A DNA stretch of 64,000 nt from Clostridia bacterium. Its GTDB lineage: Bacteria > Bacillota > Clostridia > Christensenellales > UBA1242. The position numbers and the translations under genes are program-made. This document shows, piece by piece, positions 9,324-19,479 of the stretch (within the stretch, counting starts at the first letter, position 1; each line of letters begins with the position of its first letter). The stretch spans positions 53,326 through 117,325 of the forward strand of contig JAAWCQ010000003.1 of assembly GCA_022793335.1 (NCBI GenBank), written 5' to 3'. The notes beneath the pieces are model-generated. The model searched no databases. It saw nothing but the letters and a program-made list of their open reading frames with translations, and had not been told where the DNA came from.

Positions 9324-12300
9324 ATGGCAAAATTTATCAAAAAAGATAAAAATAATATAAATTTGTCCAAGACGGACTTTGCAAAAATTTGTCTTTTTTG
9401 TTTGCTAAGCTGCCTCGCCTTTTTTATTTTATACATTTCAACTGTTTTTTCATATAAAGAAACTGACAATAAAAATGTAGCCGATGCAGGCACTGGTTTT
9501 ACTAATGCTCGAGGTCTAAAAGACACATATTATGAGAGACTTATCTTTACTTCAGGCACAGTTGTCAAGGTAATCAACAATGTCAATTTATTATATGGGG
9601 CGTCTGTGCAGGGTACAGTGGTTTTGTATATACCAAAGAATATTACCTTAACAGTGACGGGCACTACAGGCAATGCAGGCATAACTTTACATTCTGGCAG
9701 CAAGTTGATAGTGGTTGGAGAAGGCACATTGAATGCTACTGGTGGTAATGCAGGCAGAGGTTTAAACGGGCAGCCGGGAAATAACGGCTATCTTTCGATA
9801 AGTTTAAATAGTTACCAAGGCGGAAACGGCGGAAATGGTGGAAATGGTGGCGTGGGCGCTGGTGCTGGAATTGGTGGCGATGGTGGTGCTGGCGGTCTAG
9901 GCGGCAGCGGCGGAATATGCGAAATGAAAGATTGTGAATATGGCGACCAATATGACGCGCAGGGCGGTAATGGCTATAACGGCAAGCATGGTGGTTATGG
10001 CTTTTCGATGGGCACATTGTATGTTATTGGTGGAATGACTGTTAATGCGAAGGCTGGCAATTCACTCACAAACCTTAGTGCTGGAAGTGGAGGTAGTGCT
10101 GGCTCTGGTGCAAATGATTCTGGCTCGGGCTGGAGAAATGATTACGCTGCCGGCGGCGGTGGCGGAGGCGGCGGAGGTGGCTCTGGATCCATAAATGCCT
10201 CTGCGATTGGTGGCGGCGCACCTGGCGGCGGGGGCGGCGGAGGCGGCGGTGCCGGTGGCACTTATACCTCAAAAAAAGGTCACAAATATAGCGGCGGAGC
10301 TAGTGGCTCGGGCGGCAAGGGATATTTTTATGGAGGCAGTGGAACCTCAGCTACATACGATAGTTATTGTGATGATGTGTTGCATCAAGCTTCTGGTGGC
10401 GCTGGTGGTGAACGAGGAGAAGTAGGCAATGCTGGCGTGTTATATTCAGATGCTTCAACTGTTTCTGGAAGGTATAGGAATTATTCAACCAATGGTGAGC
10501 TTTCTGAAATAAATTACACAGCAAACTTTGATGCTGCTGGTGGAAGTTTTAAATATTCGTATGATAAGACTTGCAATGTTTGGCTTGGAAAGACTATGAC
10601 CACTGTAAATTTACCTACTAAAGAGGGCTTTAAATTTAAAGGTTATTATACAAGCTCTGGCGGAGGTGGTACTCAATATTATAATGAAAATGGAGTTGCA
10701 ACAAGAAAATATGATGTAATAGGCAATATAAATCTTTATGCCCAATGGGAAGCTTTGAATTACACTATTACAGTAATGGCAAATGAAGGTACAATTCCTG
10801 CGACAAGCGGTTGGAGTGGAAGTGGTGCTTCGGCTTATAAGAGCGTCACTTTCAACACAAACTATGGCACGTTGCCAACACCAACGAGATTGGGATATAA
10901 TTTTACAGGTTGGTATACAGCTTCGACTAGCGGAAGCAAAGTTGAAGCAACCACAAAAATGACAACAGCAAAAAGCCATAACTTATATGCACAATGGGAT
11001 CCGTATGAATATAGGGTGAAGTTTAATTATAGCGGTGGCACATTAGATGGCTCTACCTCGCGTGGAGAAGATTTAAAGTATAAACAGCTTTACACATTTC
11101 CAATTCCAAAAAAGAGTGGCTACACTTTGCAAAAATGGGAATGCGATAAAACTAGTGAAGAATTTTTATGCGATAGTAATGGAAATTTAACCAAAACGCT
11201 GCCGTATTTAGGAGTAAATGGCAGTGAAGTAATTTTTAAAGCTGTTTGGAAACCCAATAATTATACCTTGACAGCAGATGCAAATTTGTCAGGCGCAAGT
11301 TTTGTCAGTGCGAATGGTTGGGCAGGAAGTGGATTAACAAGAACAAAACAAGTGGCTTTTGACGCTTCTTATGGTGCTCTTCCGCAGGTAGAAAGAGAAG
11401 GTTATACGCCAGTAGGTTGGTTTTCTGCTCGAGATGAGGGCGGGGTTGCCGTGACAGAGAATACCATTATGGACGCAGTTGGTGGAAAGACCATTTATCA
11501 GCACTGGACGATAAATAAATACATTCTGTACTTTGACACGCAAGGTGGGGTGCTAAGCGGAAGCAATCAAAAGATGCTTGAATATAATGCTTTCTATGGC
11601 ACGCTTCCAACACCTAAAAAAGATGGATACATTTTTAAAGGCTGGGTTGCAAGTCCTGGTGGCAATGTCTATGTAAGCCAGTCAAGCAGAATGGGGGCAA
11701 AAAATGTCACCATATATGCCGATTGGCAGGAAGTTTGGGCAAACAAAGCTGTTGGGCTTAATCTCAGTGAGCTTGGTGGAAGCGGTTTACGAAATAATCC
11801 ATATATTATTGACAGCGAAAGAGACTTGGCACTGCTTGCTTTACTTACAAGCAAAAATGATAGTTTAACAAACAAATATTTCAAGCAAACTGCGAATTTA
11901 GATTTGACTGGCAATTTTTGGCTGCCTATTGGAAGTATTGAAACTTATTTTCAAGGGCATTTTGATGGAAATGGCTATAAAATAGAAAATATTTCAACTT
12001 TTGATAATAAAAATTTGCCATTATCTTATGTTGGCTTGTTTGGCTATGTAAAAAATTCCTTAATTGAAAATGTAAATATTATTTCAGGCGATGTGAAAGG
12101 AAATGAAAATGTTGGTGCGTTGACTGGAAGGGCTTATGGTGGCAGCATAAAAAATTGTCGCAATGGTGCGGCAGTGATTGGTATTCAAAATTGTGGGTTT
12201 ATAGGCTCGGCTGTTGGCACAAAGGTGATGAGTTGTGCAAACTATGGTGATATATCAGCTGCATCATTTGCAGGTGGAATTATTGGTTTCAATTTTATTG

Positions 12301-12719
12301 ACGCTGCATGGGTTGAAGGATGTCTTTCTCGTTGCAACATAGTTTGTGCGCAAAAGTCAGGTGGAATAATTGGTGAAGCAGTGATAGAAGGAACAAAGAT
12401 TATTGCATGCGGCTTTAAAGGGAATATTGAAAAAGCATCGGCAACTTGTGGTTTAATTGCAGGAGGGCTGACAGGTGGCTTGATTGAAGATTGTTTTGCA
12501 ACCTCTTCAACAAAATTAAATTTATGCGGCGATGAAACAACAATTGTCAGCTGCATATATGATAATGGACAAAAGTTTTATATAGGAAGCAATTTTTCAA
12601 ACTGGTCAATACATGACAAAGTTCAACCGCTTCCTCAGGGGCTTGTTTGGATGGCTGCAAGTGGAGACAAATTGAATGAAAATATTCTTGAAAGCTTAGG
12701 TTACAGAAAATTTGAATGA
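9324..12719 (+). CDS. Giant glycine-rich, InlB-repeat, GLUG surface protein
   Basis: 1,131 residues. Order: N-terminal membrane segment (about 21-42); a beta-rich stretch (SKLIVVGEGTLNATGG, about 60-140); a very glycine-rich region (about 135-370) with poly-Gly runs like the ALK/LTK-type glycine-rich domain and conserved cysteines in CEMKDCEYGD and YDSYCDD; InlB B/Flg_new repeats (about 395-805, each ending LYAQW or similar); a KQTANLDLTGNFWLPIG segment with GLUG-type repeats (about 806-1080); and a C-terminal module SNWSIHDKVQPLPQGLVW. Such proteins are normally exposed adhesins. No LPXTG motif is visible. The start has a strong AAAGGAGG site. It is driven by the G9 promoter at 9053 and is the close paralogue of the next gene. 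Binding target unknown. Confidence 0.85.
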   Translation: MAKFIKKDKNNINLSKTDFAKICLFCLLSCLAFFILYISTVFSYKETDNKNVADAGTGFTNARGLKDTYYERLIFTSGTVVKVINNVNLLYGASVQGTVVLYIPKNITLTVTGTTGNAGITLHSGSKLIVVGEGTLNATGGNAGRGLNGQPGNNGYLSISLNSYQGGNGGNGGNGGVGAGAGIGGDGGAGGLGGSGGICEMKDCEYGDQYDAQGGNGYNGKHGGYGFSMGTLYVIGGMTVNAKAGNSLTNLSAGSGGSAGSGANDSGSGWRNDYAAGGGGGGGGGGSGSINASAIGGGAPGGGGGGGGGAGGTYTSKKGHKYSGGASGSGGKGYFYGGSGTSATYDSYCDDVLHQASGGAGGERGEVGNAGVLYSDASTVSGRYRNYSTNGELSEINYTANFDAAGGSFKYSYDKTCNVWLGKTMTTVNLPTKEGFKFKGYYTSSGGGGTQYYNENGVATRKYDVIGNINLYAQWEALNYTITVMANEGTIPATSGWSGSGASAYKSVTFNTNYGTLPTPTRLGYNFTGWYTASTSGSKVEATTKMTTAKSHNLYAQWDPYEYRVKFNYSGGTLDGSTSRGEDLKYKQLYTFPIPKKSGYTLQKWECDKTSEEFLCDSNGNLTKTLPYLGVNGSEVIFKAVWKPNNYTLTADANLSGASFVSANGWAGSGLTRTKQVAFDASYGALPQVEREGYTPVGWFSARDEGGVAVTENTIMDAVGGKTIYQHWTINKYILYFDTQGGVLSGSNQKMLEYNAFYGTLPTPKKDGYIFKGWVASPGGNVYVSQSSRMGAKNVTIYADWQEVWANKAVGLNLSELGGSGLRNNPYIIDSERDLALLALLTSKNDSLTNKYFKQTANLDLTGNFWLPIGSIETYFQGHFDGNGYKIENISTFDNKNLPLSYVGLFGYVKNSLIENVNIISGDVKGNENVGALTGRAYGGSIKNCRNGAAVIGIQNCGFIGSAVGTKVMSCANYGDISAASFAGGIIGFNFIDAAWVEGCLSRCNIVCAQKSGGIIGEAVIEGTKIIACGFKGNIEKASATCGLIAGGLTGGLIEDCFATSSTKLNLCGDETTIVSCIYDNGQKFYIGSNFSNWSIHDKVQPLPQGLVWMAASGDKLNENILESLGYRKFE

Positions 12720-12739
12720 AATTTAAGTTGAGTTTACAA

Positions 12740-12771
12740 AAAAAACAATCTTTTTAGATTGTTTTTTTTTG
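12740..12771 (+). terminator. Terminator after the first glycine-rich surface protein
   Basis: A 12-bp stem (AAAAAACAATCT with AGATTGTTTTTT, 4-nt loop) is followed by a T run. Confidence 0.88.
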
Positions 12772-12868
12772 TAATTATTGAAATCTCCGTAAGAATTTTA
12801 ATTTATTATCTATATATACTATAATTATACTTAAATTATCTTTTATGGCTGTGTTTACCATATTTTTC

Positions 12869-12896
12869 TTGACATTCAATCGGGGGGGGGTAAAAT
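12869..12896 (+). promoter_or_regulatory. Putative phase-variable promoter with G9 spacer tract
   Basis: TTGACA (12869-12874), 16-nt spacer ending in G9 (12882-12890), TAAAAT (12891-12896). Spacer length and the TCG9TAAAATAG context are the same as in the promoter at 9053, so the two glycine-rich paralogues carry the same switch-like promoter but each has its own tract. Confidence 0.8.
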
Positions 12897-12931
12897 AGTA
12901 GTATAGAATTAAAGCTTAAAGATATTTAAGT

Positions 12932-15900
12932 GTGCGAAAAGTTTTAACTGTTGATTTTGAATTTATCCAAATAAAAAATCAATTATGGGAGAAAGCGTTT
13001 AAAAGAAAGGTGAAAAATTTTGACAAAAGAAAACTGAAAAGCAAAGGAAAAATATCGAGTTTTGGATATGTGAAACTTGGCATTTTTTGTCTGTGTTTTG
13101 TTATGCTTTTGTCTTGTTTTTGTTTTTTCCCTACAAATTCAAATACAGTCAATAAAGAAATTGAGACCGTTAAAGCAAGCACAGGGTTTACCTCAACACA
13201 CACGCTTTCTGGCGCATACAACTATCTTTTTTCGTTTGTTAATGGAACAGTTTTTTTTGCCTCAAGCAATATTAGTTTTAATAAAGGTGCAGTGGTAAGC
13301 AGCAACAGCACTGCTGTCCTTTATATTCCCGCTGGAGTGACTGTTACTGCAGTAGGCCAGCCAGGTCTTGCTGGAATCAATTTGTCATCAAGCAGCAAAC
13401 TCATAGTTGTCGGTCAAGGGAAACTTAATGTGCAAGGCGGAAGCGCAACAAATGGCCATGATGGTGAAAGTGGACAAGCTGGAGTGCTTAATGTCGATGG
13501 GAATTATTACTATGGCGGCTCTGGTGGTTATGGTGGCGCTGGAGGTCGCGGCGCTGGAGCTGGTATTGGTGGAAACGGCGGATGGGGTGGCTCTGGCGGT
13601 TATCCTGGTTCGTGTGATATAAGAGATTGTGAGTACGGAGATAAATATTGTGCCACAGGTGAAAATGGCACAAACGGTGACAATGGTCAAAGTGGCGAGA
13701 ATATGGGCACGCTGTATGCTTATGGTGGAATTACGATAAGTGCATCTGGAGGCTTTGGCAACGCCTCAAGAGGTAATGGTGGAGCTGCTGGATCAAATGT
13801 CGAACATAAATGGACAAGATATTATACTGCTGGCGGAGGCGGCGGGGGCGGTGGTGCCGGTGGCACTTACAACTCTAGATACGATTTTTACTATGGCGGC
13901 GGAAGAGGTGGCTCTGGCGGAAGTGGCGCTATAAGTGGCGCTACAGGTGGGGCTCCTCGGTATGATGATTATTGCACCAACAACCCAATTACGCAATCGT
14001 ATGGTGGAAATGGTGGCGCTCAAGGGGCAGTTTACGGAAGCAAAGGAACGGTTTATGGCGATACAACTTATGTTGGTGGAAGGATGCGAGACTATACTAC
14101 TAATGGCATGCTTTCAGAAACCACTTACACAATTACTTTTGATAATCAAGGAGCGACATCGGCAGGCACTACAAGCACAAATGTCTATCTTGGAAAGACG
14201 ATGCCAGTTATTTCAAATCCTAGTAAGACGGGATACAATTTTCAGGGTTATTATTCAGCTGTAAATGGTGGTGGCACTAAATATTTTGATAGCACGGGAA
14301 GTTCTGTTTATAATGGCAAAATCTGGAATCAAGCTTCAAACCCAACCTTATATGCTTATTGGACGGCTGCACCTATTATTGTGACAGCTAATGCAAATGG
14401 CGGAAGTTTCACTTCCACTACTGGCTGGGTAACTTCTGGAAATAGTTGTATAAGAAATGTTATCTTTGGAGAAACCTATCAATATCTTCCTTCTGTAAGC
14501 AGAACGGGTTATAAATTTGACGGATGGTTTACAGCTCAAACTGGTGGCACGCGAATTTATACAAACACAATAAATAATACTGCAAGTGCACACACAATCT
14601 ATGCACATTGGACGCCTATTAAATATAGTGTAACCTTTCATGGAGGAAAAAACAGTGCTGGTGAAAACATTCTCACTGGTGGAGGGTTAAGTTCCACATC
14701 GCAGCAATTTACATACGGGCAGTCGCAAAACCTTAAAGCGAATGAGTTTGTCCGGTACGGTTTTACTTTGCTTGGATGGGATACAAGCAGTGCTGGGAAA
14801 ACTAAGGTATATAATCCAGGTCAAAGCGTGTCAAACTTGAGGTCGAATGAGAATGAAGTATTCGATTTGTATGCAGTTTGGAGTGGAAGGCCTTATACAA
14901 TAAATTTTAATGCAAATGGCGGAAATGGAAGCATGACCAGTCAAAGTTGCGTTTATGGCAACGGCCAAGAGATTAAAAACAATGAGTTTACTCGCACGGG
15001 TTATGATTTTGTAGGCTGGGCAAAGTCTTTAGGAGGCGGAGTCGAATTTGAAAATGGTGAAAGTTTGCAAGATAATGAAGGGGCGCCGCTTTCAGAAAGA
15101 AAGGTTTTGAATAGCATTTCAAGCAGCCCATATACGAGCTATTTGTCATCATTTACCTTGTATGCTAAGTGGACGCCAAAACAATATACCATCAGATTTA
15201 ATGGCAATGGGCATACCTCAGGGCAGATGCAAGACAGGGTTTACACCTATGGCACAAATGTTATGTTGCCATCAGTTTCATATTTAAAAACAGGATATTT
15301 GTTTAGAAATTGGTCAAACAATGGCAAAGCTTATTATGAAGGAGCGACAATAAGCACACTGCCAAGCAACGTTGTTGACAGCAGTGACCGATTGTTTGAA
15401 TTGAGGGCAGAGTGGCAGGAGACTTGGAACATTTTTGCGTCAAATACACTTCAAGCAAGCCAGACTGAAAATCAAGGCAGCGCAGAAAATCCATACTTGA
15501 TTGCAAGTGCTGAGGATTTGGCTTTTATTTCAAAGAGAGTTGAAGAAGGTGAGACTTTTGCAGGAAAGTATTTTAAGCAGACCGCACCAATAGAGCTTGG
15601 AAACAGTTTATGGCGACCAATTGGCGGCGCGACTGTCAGCGCGACGAATACTGGAAACAGCTTTCAAGGGATTTATGACGGGCAGGGCTTTCCGATTTTA
15701 AATATTAGACTTGTTCAGGCTTATTATATGGCTTTGGGAGAAATCTATCTTTACAACTATGTTGGCCTTTTCGGTTACAGCAAAGGTGCAGTGTTAAAAA
15801 ATATCAACCTTATAAGAGGACATGTCTTTGGACAGTATTATTCTGGGGCGATAACTGGATATTCTGATACAGGAGCTGCAAAAAATTGCAAAAGCAGTGT

Positions 15901-16483
15901 GACTGTAAATGGTTATGCATATTGCGGAATGTTTGGCGCAGTTTCAGGCTTTACAGTTTCTTCTTGTTTAAATTATGGAAATTTGACAGGTTTGAATAGC
16001 GTCGGTGGAATAGCTGGCGCAATTTCAAAAGAGAAATCTGTAATTGAAAATTGTTTTGTTGATGCGTTTATTAAAGCTACCGCAAATTATTCTAATAGTG
16101 GAGGTATTCTTGGTAATGCTGACAATACAACTGGCAATATTATTAGAAGTTGTGGTGTGCTGGGAACAGTGCAAGGAGGAAGCGGGGCAGGTCAATTCTG
16201 TGGAAGAATGGATGGTGAAGTTGTGGACTGCTTTGCTTTTGCTTCAGCTTTTCTGCCATTTTCTCGATCTTCATTTTCTATAAAAAGCACTTTAATTATA
16301 GAAAATAAAGGGGGATCCTCAGAGAAAAAATATTACAAAATAAGCACTTTGGAAAATCCTTTTGAAAATTGGTCTATTTTAGAGAATGGTCAACCTCTTC
16401 CAAAAGGCTTAGCTTGGCTTGGTGCAGGCGGAGAAAAACTTACTATTGAAAAATTGACTGAGCTTGGATTTAACCAATTGTAA
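12932..16483 (+). CDS. Giant glycine-rich, InlB-repeat, GLUG surface protein (paralogue)
   Basis: 1,183 residues if translation starts at the GTG at 12932; no clear ribosome binding site supports it, and the in-frame GTG at 13010 is an alternative. A membrane segment lies at about residues 48-67. The layout matches the preceding paralogue: SKLIVVGQGKLNVQGG beta region, glycine-rich domain (about 150-370) with the same cysteine pattern (CDIRDCEYGD, YDDYCTN), InlB B/Flg_new repeats (about 385-825), a KQTAPIELGNSLWRPIG segment with GLUG-type repeats, and the C-terminal module ENWSILENGQPLPKGLAW. Likely an exposed adhesin without visible sortase motif. The leader is only about 30 nt, unlike the long leader of the paralogue. 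Driven by its own G9 promoter. Confidence 0.82.
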   Translation: MRKVLTVDFEFIQIKNQLWEKAFKRKVKNFDKRKLKSKGKISSFGYVKLGIFCLCFVMLLSCFCFFPTNSNTVNKEIETVKASTGFTSTHTLSGAYNYLFSFVNGTVFFASSNISFNKGAVVSSNSTAVLYIPAGVTVTAVGQPGLAGINLSSSSKLIVVGQGKLNVQGGSATNGHDGESGQAGVLNVDGNYYYGGSGGYGGAGGRGAGAGIGGNGGWGGSGGYPGSCDIRDCEYGDKYCATGENGTNGDNGQSGENMGTLYAYGGITISASGGFGNASRGNGGAAGSNVEHKWTRYYTAGGGGGGGGAGGTYNSRYDFYYGGGRGGSGGSGAISGATGGAPRYDDYCTNNPITQSYGGNGGAQGAVYGSKGTVYGDTTYVGGRMRDYTTNGMLSETTYTITFDNQGATSAGTTSTNVYLGKTMPVISNPSKTGYNFQGYYSAVNGGGTKYFDSTGSSVYNGKIWNQASNPTLYAYWTAAPIIVTANANGGSFTSTTGWVTSGNSCIRNVIFGETYQYLPSVSRTGYKFDGWFTAQTGGTRIYTNTINNTASAHTIYAHWTPIKYSVTFHGGKNSAGENILTGGGLSSTSQQFTYGQSQNLKANEFVRYGFTLLGWDTSSAGKTKVYNPGQSVSNLRSNENEVFDLYAVWSGRPYTINFNANGGNGSMTSQSCVYGNGQEIKNNEFTRTGYDFVGWAKSLGGGVEFENGESLQDNEGAPLSERKVLNSISSSPYTSYLSSFTLYAKWTPKQYTIRFNGNGHTSGQMQDRVYTYGTNVMLPSVSYLKTGYLFRNWSNNGKAYYEGATISTLPSNVVDSSDRLFELRAEWQETWNIFASNTLQASQTENQGSAENPYLIASAEDLAFISKRVEEGETFAGKYFKQTAPIELGNSLWRPIGGATVSATNTGNSFQGIYDGQGFPILNIRLVQAYYMALGEIYLYNYVGLFGYSKGAVLKNINLIRGHVFGQYYSGAITGYSDTGAAKNCKSSVTVNGYAYCGMFGAVSGFTVSSCLNYGNLTGLNSVGGIAGAISKEKSVIENCFVDAFIKATANYSNSGGILGNADNTTGNIIRSCGVLGTVQGGSGAGQFCGRMDGEVVDCFAFASAFLPFSRSSFSIKSTLIIENKGGSSEKKYYKISTLENPFENWSILENGQPLPKGLAWLGAGGEKLTIEKLTELGFNQL

Positions 16484-16575
16484 GAAGAAAGTTTAGTTTA
16501 TCACTAAAATTATAACAGCTTTAAGCGACACTATTATGGCAAGCATTATTTAAGAATAGTAAAAATATTTTCAAG

Positions 16576-16607
16576 AAAAGCAACCGCGTTATGTTGGTTG
16601 CTTTTTT
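16576..16607 (+). terminator. Terminator before priA
   Basis: A 10-bp stem AAAAGCAACC/GGTTGCTTTT with 10-nt loop and T run. It ends just before the priA coding region, so priA either relies on read-through or on a promoter not recognised. Confidence 0.85.
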
Positions 16608-16643
16608 GATATGGTTGTGATAAAATGGCTGTGGAGTAAAAAA

Positions 16644-18815
16644 TTGTTTGCTGAGATTATAATTGACCAAGATGCAAAGGCGCTTGACCGCGTATTTGAA
16701 TACAAAATTCCAGAGGATATGACCATTTGTGTAGGCATGCGTGTCTACATTCCTTTTTCAAGTCGCATGGTGCAGGGATTTGTTGTCGGCATAAAGGAAA
16801 CTTGCGACTATGAAGAGTCAAAGATAAAAGAAATCCGCTCTAAAATTGAAGAAACTCCGGCTATTAAGGGCGAAATGTTGCAGCTTATGAAATATATGGC
16901 AGACAAGAATCATTTGAAACTGGCGTCAATATTAAGACTGTTCTTGCCTGCTGAAATGAGAGAAGGCAGGGTGAAAGAGCTTTTTAAAACTTATTATTCT
17001 TTGGTGGAAGGCGCCGAGATTAAGCTTTCAAAAAGTGCAAAAAAACAGCAAGAAATTTTGGATGAATTGCAAAATGGACGGGTTTCGGCAGCCCAGCTTG
17101 GCGATAAGTTTGGTTATTCAGCCTTAAAAGCGTTGCTGGAAAAAGGTTATATTAAAAAAGAAAGTGAAGAGATTAAACGCTCGCCATTTGTTGTTACGCA
17201 AGAAGACAGGCGTGTCAATTTAAACGAAGGGCAGAGAGAGGCTATCGAGACTATATGTGAAAATAAGACCTATCTTTTGCATGGCGTCACTGGCAGCGGC
17301 AAGACAGAAATTTATATGAATTTGATTGAGCGTACCTTGCAAGAAGGAAAAAACGCCATCATGCTTGTGCCTGAAATTTCTCTTACGCCACAGATAATGT
17401 CAAATTTTAAGGGGCGTTTTGGTGAGTCGGTGGCGCTGCTTCACAGTGGGTTGTCGGCAGGTGAACGCTTTGACGAATGGAAGAGGCTATTTTCGGGTGA
17501 GGCGAGAATTGCTATTGGGGCAAGGTCAGCCATTTTTGCACCGCTTGAAAATCTTGGAATGGTCATTATTGATGAAGAGCATGAAGCAAGCTATATATCA
17601 GAATCAAATCCCCGTTATGACACACACGATGTGGCTGAGTTTAGGGCAAGATTTAATGGTTGTCCGCTTGTGCTTGGCAGTGCAACTCCTTCAACAGAAA
17701 GTTATCAAAGGGCAAAAGAGGGTGTTTACCAATTGATTGAATTGCCAGTCAGGGCAAATGGCAGACCGCTTCCACCCGTTCAAATAATCGACATGATGGG
17801 TGAAATTCGCAGCGGAAACAGTGGAATATTTTCAAATCAACTACTTGCAGACCTTGCAAATGTTATCAACAACAAAAAGCAGGCTATGATTTTCATAAAT
17901 CGCAGGGGCTTCTCTTCTTTTATGAGATGCCGTGATTGCGGCTATGTTGCAAAATGTAGCGATTGTGATGTAAGTTTGGTCTATCACAGAGAGGATAACA
18001 GGCTTAAATGTCACTACTGTGGCAAGCAATATAAGGTGCTCAATCGTTGTCCAAATTGCAAGAGTGAGAATATCAAACATGGCGCGGTTGGTACAGAACA
18101 GATTGTTCATAAATTGCAGGAATATTTCCCAGATGTGAAGATATTAAGGATGGATAATGATACGACATCCACTAAAAATGCTCACCAAAAGATTTTAAGT
18201 GAGTTTAAAGTTTCAAAGCCAGGCATTCTTGTTGGCACGCAGATGATTGCAAAGGGGCATGACTTTGAAGATGTGACTTTGGTGGGAATTGTTGATGCCG
18301 ATCAAAGTTTATATCACACTGATTATCGTTCGACCGAGCGCACTTTTGCACTTATTACTCAGGTTGCGGGGCGTGCGGGACGCAGCGAAGCGGAAGGAAA
18401 GGTTGTGCTTCAAACATACAGCCCAAGGCATTATGTTTATAAGTTTGCCGCAAATTATGACTATAAGGGTTTCTTCAAAAAAGAGATAAATATGAGGCAA
18501 ACAGCACAATTTCCACCTTTTACTCGCATTTTAAGAGTGCTTTTTAGTGATTTTGATGAAAATTATGTGCGAGAATTATTAAAAATATGTTATACTGAAA
18601 TAGAAAAATTGAAGGGCGTTTATGGAGAGGATATTTTATATCTTGACGCAATGAAGTCACCAATTAAACGCATTCAAGATAAATATCGATATCAAATTAT
18701 GATGAGATTAAAATTGAACAAGGCAGATGAAATCGAAAATGAAGTTTTCAAGATTGTTGACAGGGCGTCAAAAACATCGGTGTTTTTTGAAGTCAATCCA
18801 CAAAACCTTTCTTGA
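16644..18815 (+). CDS. priA: Primosomal protein N' (PriA helicase)
   Basis: 723 residues from the TTG at 16644, chosen because GTGGAG lies seven bases upstream and the protein then starts LFAEIIIDQDAKALDRVFEY as in other PriA proteins; an ATG at 16611 is in frame but lies at the edge of a terminator without a ribosome binding site. It has the 3'-DNA-binding domain, Walker A GVTGSGKTE, DEEH box, the eight-cysteine zinc-binding insert (CRDCGYVAKCSDC and CHYCGKQYKVLNRCPNC) and helicase C-terminal motifs (GTQMIAKGHDF, QVAGRAGR). PriA reloads the replisome at stalled forks. It heads the conserved priA-def-fmt block. Confidence 0.93.
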   Translation: MFAEIIIDQDAKALDRVFEYKIPEDMTICVGMRVYIPFSSRMVQGFVVGIKETCDYEESKIKEIRSKIEETPAIKGEMLQLMKYMADKNHLKLASILRLFLPAEMREGRVKELFKTYYSLVEGAEIKLSKSAKKQQEILDELQNGRVSAAQLGDKFGYSALKALLEKGYIKKESEEIKRSPFVVTQEDRRVNLNEGQREAIETICENKTYLLHGVTGSGKTEIYMNLIERTLQEGKNAIMLVPEISLTPQIMSNFKGRFGESVALLHSGLSAGERFDEWKRLFSGEARIAIGARSAIFAPLENLGMVIIDEEHEASYISESNPRYDTHDVAEFRARFNGCPLVLGSATPSTESYQRAKEGVYQLIELPVRANGRPLPPVQIIDMMGEIRSGNSGIFSNQLLADLANVINNKKQAMIFINRRGFSSFMRCRDCGYVAKCSDCDVSLVYHREDNRLKCHYCGKQYKVLNRCPNCKSENIKHGAVGTEQIVHKLQEYFPDVKILRMDNDTTSTKNAHQKILSEFKVSKPGILVGTQMIAKGHDFEDVTLVGIVDADQSLYHTDYRSTERTFALITQVAGRAGRSEAEGKVVLQTYSPRHYVYKFAANYDYKGFFKKEINMRQTAQFPPFTRILRVLFSDFDENYVRELLKICYTEIEKLKGVYGEDILYLDAMKSPIKRIQDKYRYQIMMRLKLNKADEIENEVFKIVDRASKTSVFFEVNPQNLS

Positions 18816-18859
18816 TTTTGTTAATTTGTTTTAATTTAATCTTAAATTCGGAGGTTAAT

Positions 18860-19333
18860 ATGGCATTAAGAGATGTTGTAAAAATTGGAGAGGCGTCACT
18901 TAGAAAGAAGTCAAAACCAGTCAAAGATTTCGACGAAGACCTTTGGCAGCTTCTTGATGATATGAAAGACACTATGTATAAAAATGACGGAATGGGTTTG
19001 GCTGCGCCACAGGTGGGAGTGCTTAGAAGGGTTGTTGTAATGGATGTCAACAACGCATTTTTTGAGCTTGTCAACCCAGAGATAATCAAATCAAAAGGCA
19101 AAGATGTTGAAGAGGAAGGTTGTCTTTCTGTGGGAAGATTTCGCGGCAGAGTTGAAAGGCCATACGAAGTGACTGTTAAGGCTTTTGACCGCTTTGGATA
19201 TCCATTCACTTTGACTGGTGAAAAGTTGCTTGCAAGATGCATCTGTCACGAGCTTGACCATTTGGATGGTGTATTGTTTGTTGACAAAAGCATTGACAAA
19301 GATAAGTATGTCAAAAATGGCGGTCAGCTTTAA
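18860..19333 (+). CDS. def: Peptide deformylase
   Basis: 157 residues from the ATG at 18860 with CGGAGG upstream; the frame extends 16 codons further without support. All three deformylase motifs are visible: GMGLAAPQVG (about 44-53), EGCLS with metal ligand Cys88, and HELDH with His130 and His134. The enzyme removes the formyl group from nascent proteins. It follows priA by 44 bases and precedes fmt, which installs the formyl group on initiator tRNA, so the formylation cycle is encoded side by side. Confidence 0.95.
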   Translation: MALRDVVKIGEASLRKKSKPVKDFDEDLWQLLDDMKDTMYKNDGMGLAAPQVGVLRRVVVMDVNNAFFELVNPEIIKSKGKDVEEEGCLSVGRFRGRVERPYEVTVKAFDRFGYPFTLTGEKLLARCICHELDHLDGVLFVDKSIDKDKYVKNGGQL

Positions 19334-19479
19334 TCTGCTTATGGTGGATAGTTTGTCTGCTTGTTGAATTGCTTTTGTTGAATTTTAATTTTGAAAGTTT
19401 GATTTAGGCTTTTTGATTGAATTTAATCTATTTTAATTAAATCAAAACCGAAAAAAAGTTTTGATTTTATAGGAGTTTT

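Noticed and set aside
9736-10272. His/Arg-rich minus-strand frames opposite the glycine-rich region
   Set aside because: They arise mechanically from reading GGN codons on the opposite strand.
18793-19242. Minus-strand frame opposite def
   Set aside because: def has all catalytic motifs and a ribosome binding site; the opposite frame has neither recognisable domains nor a start signal.
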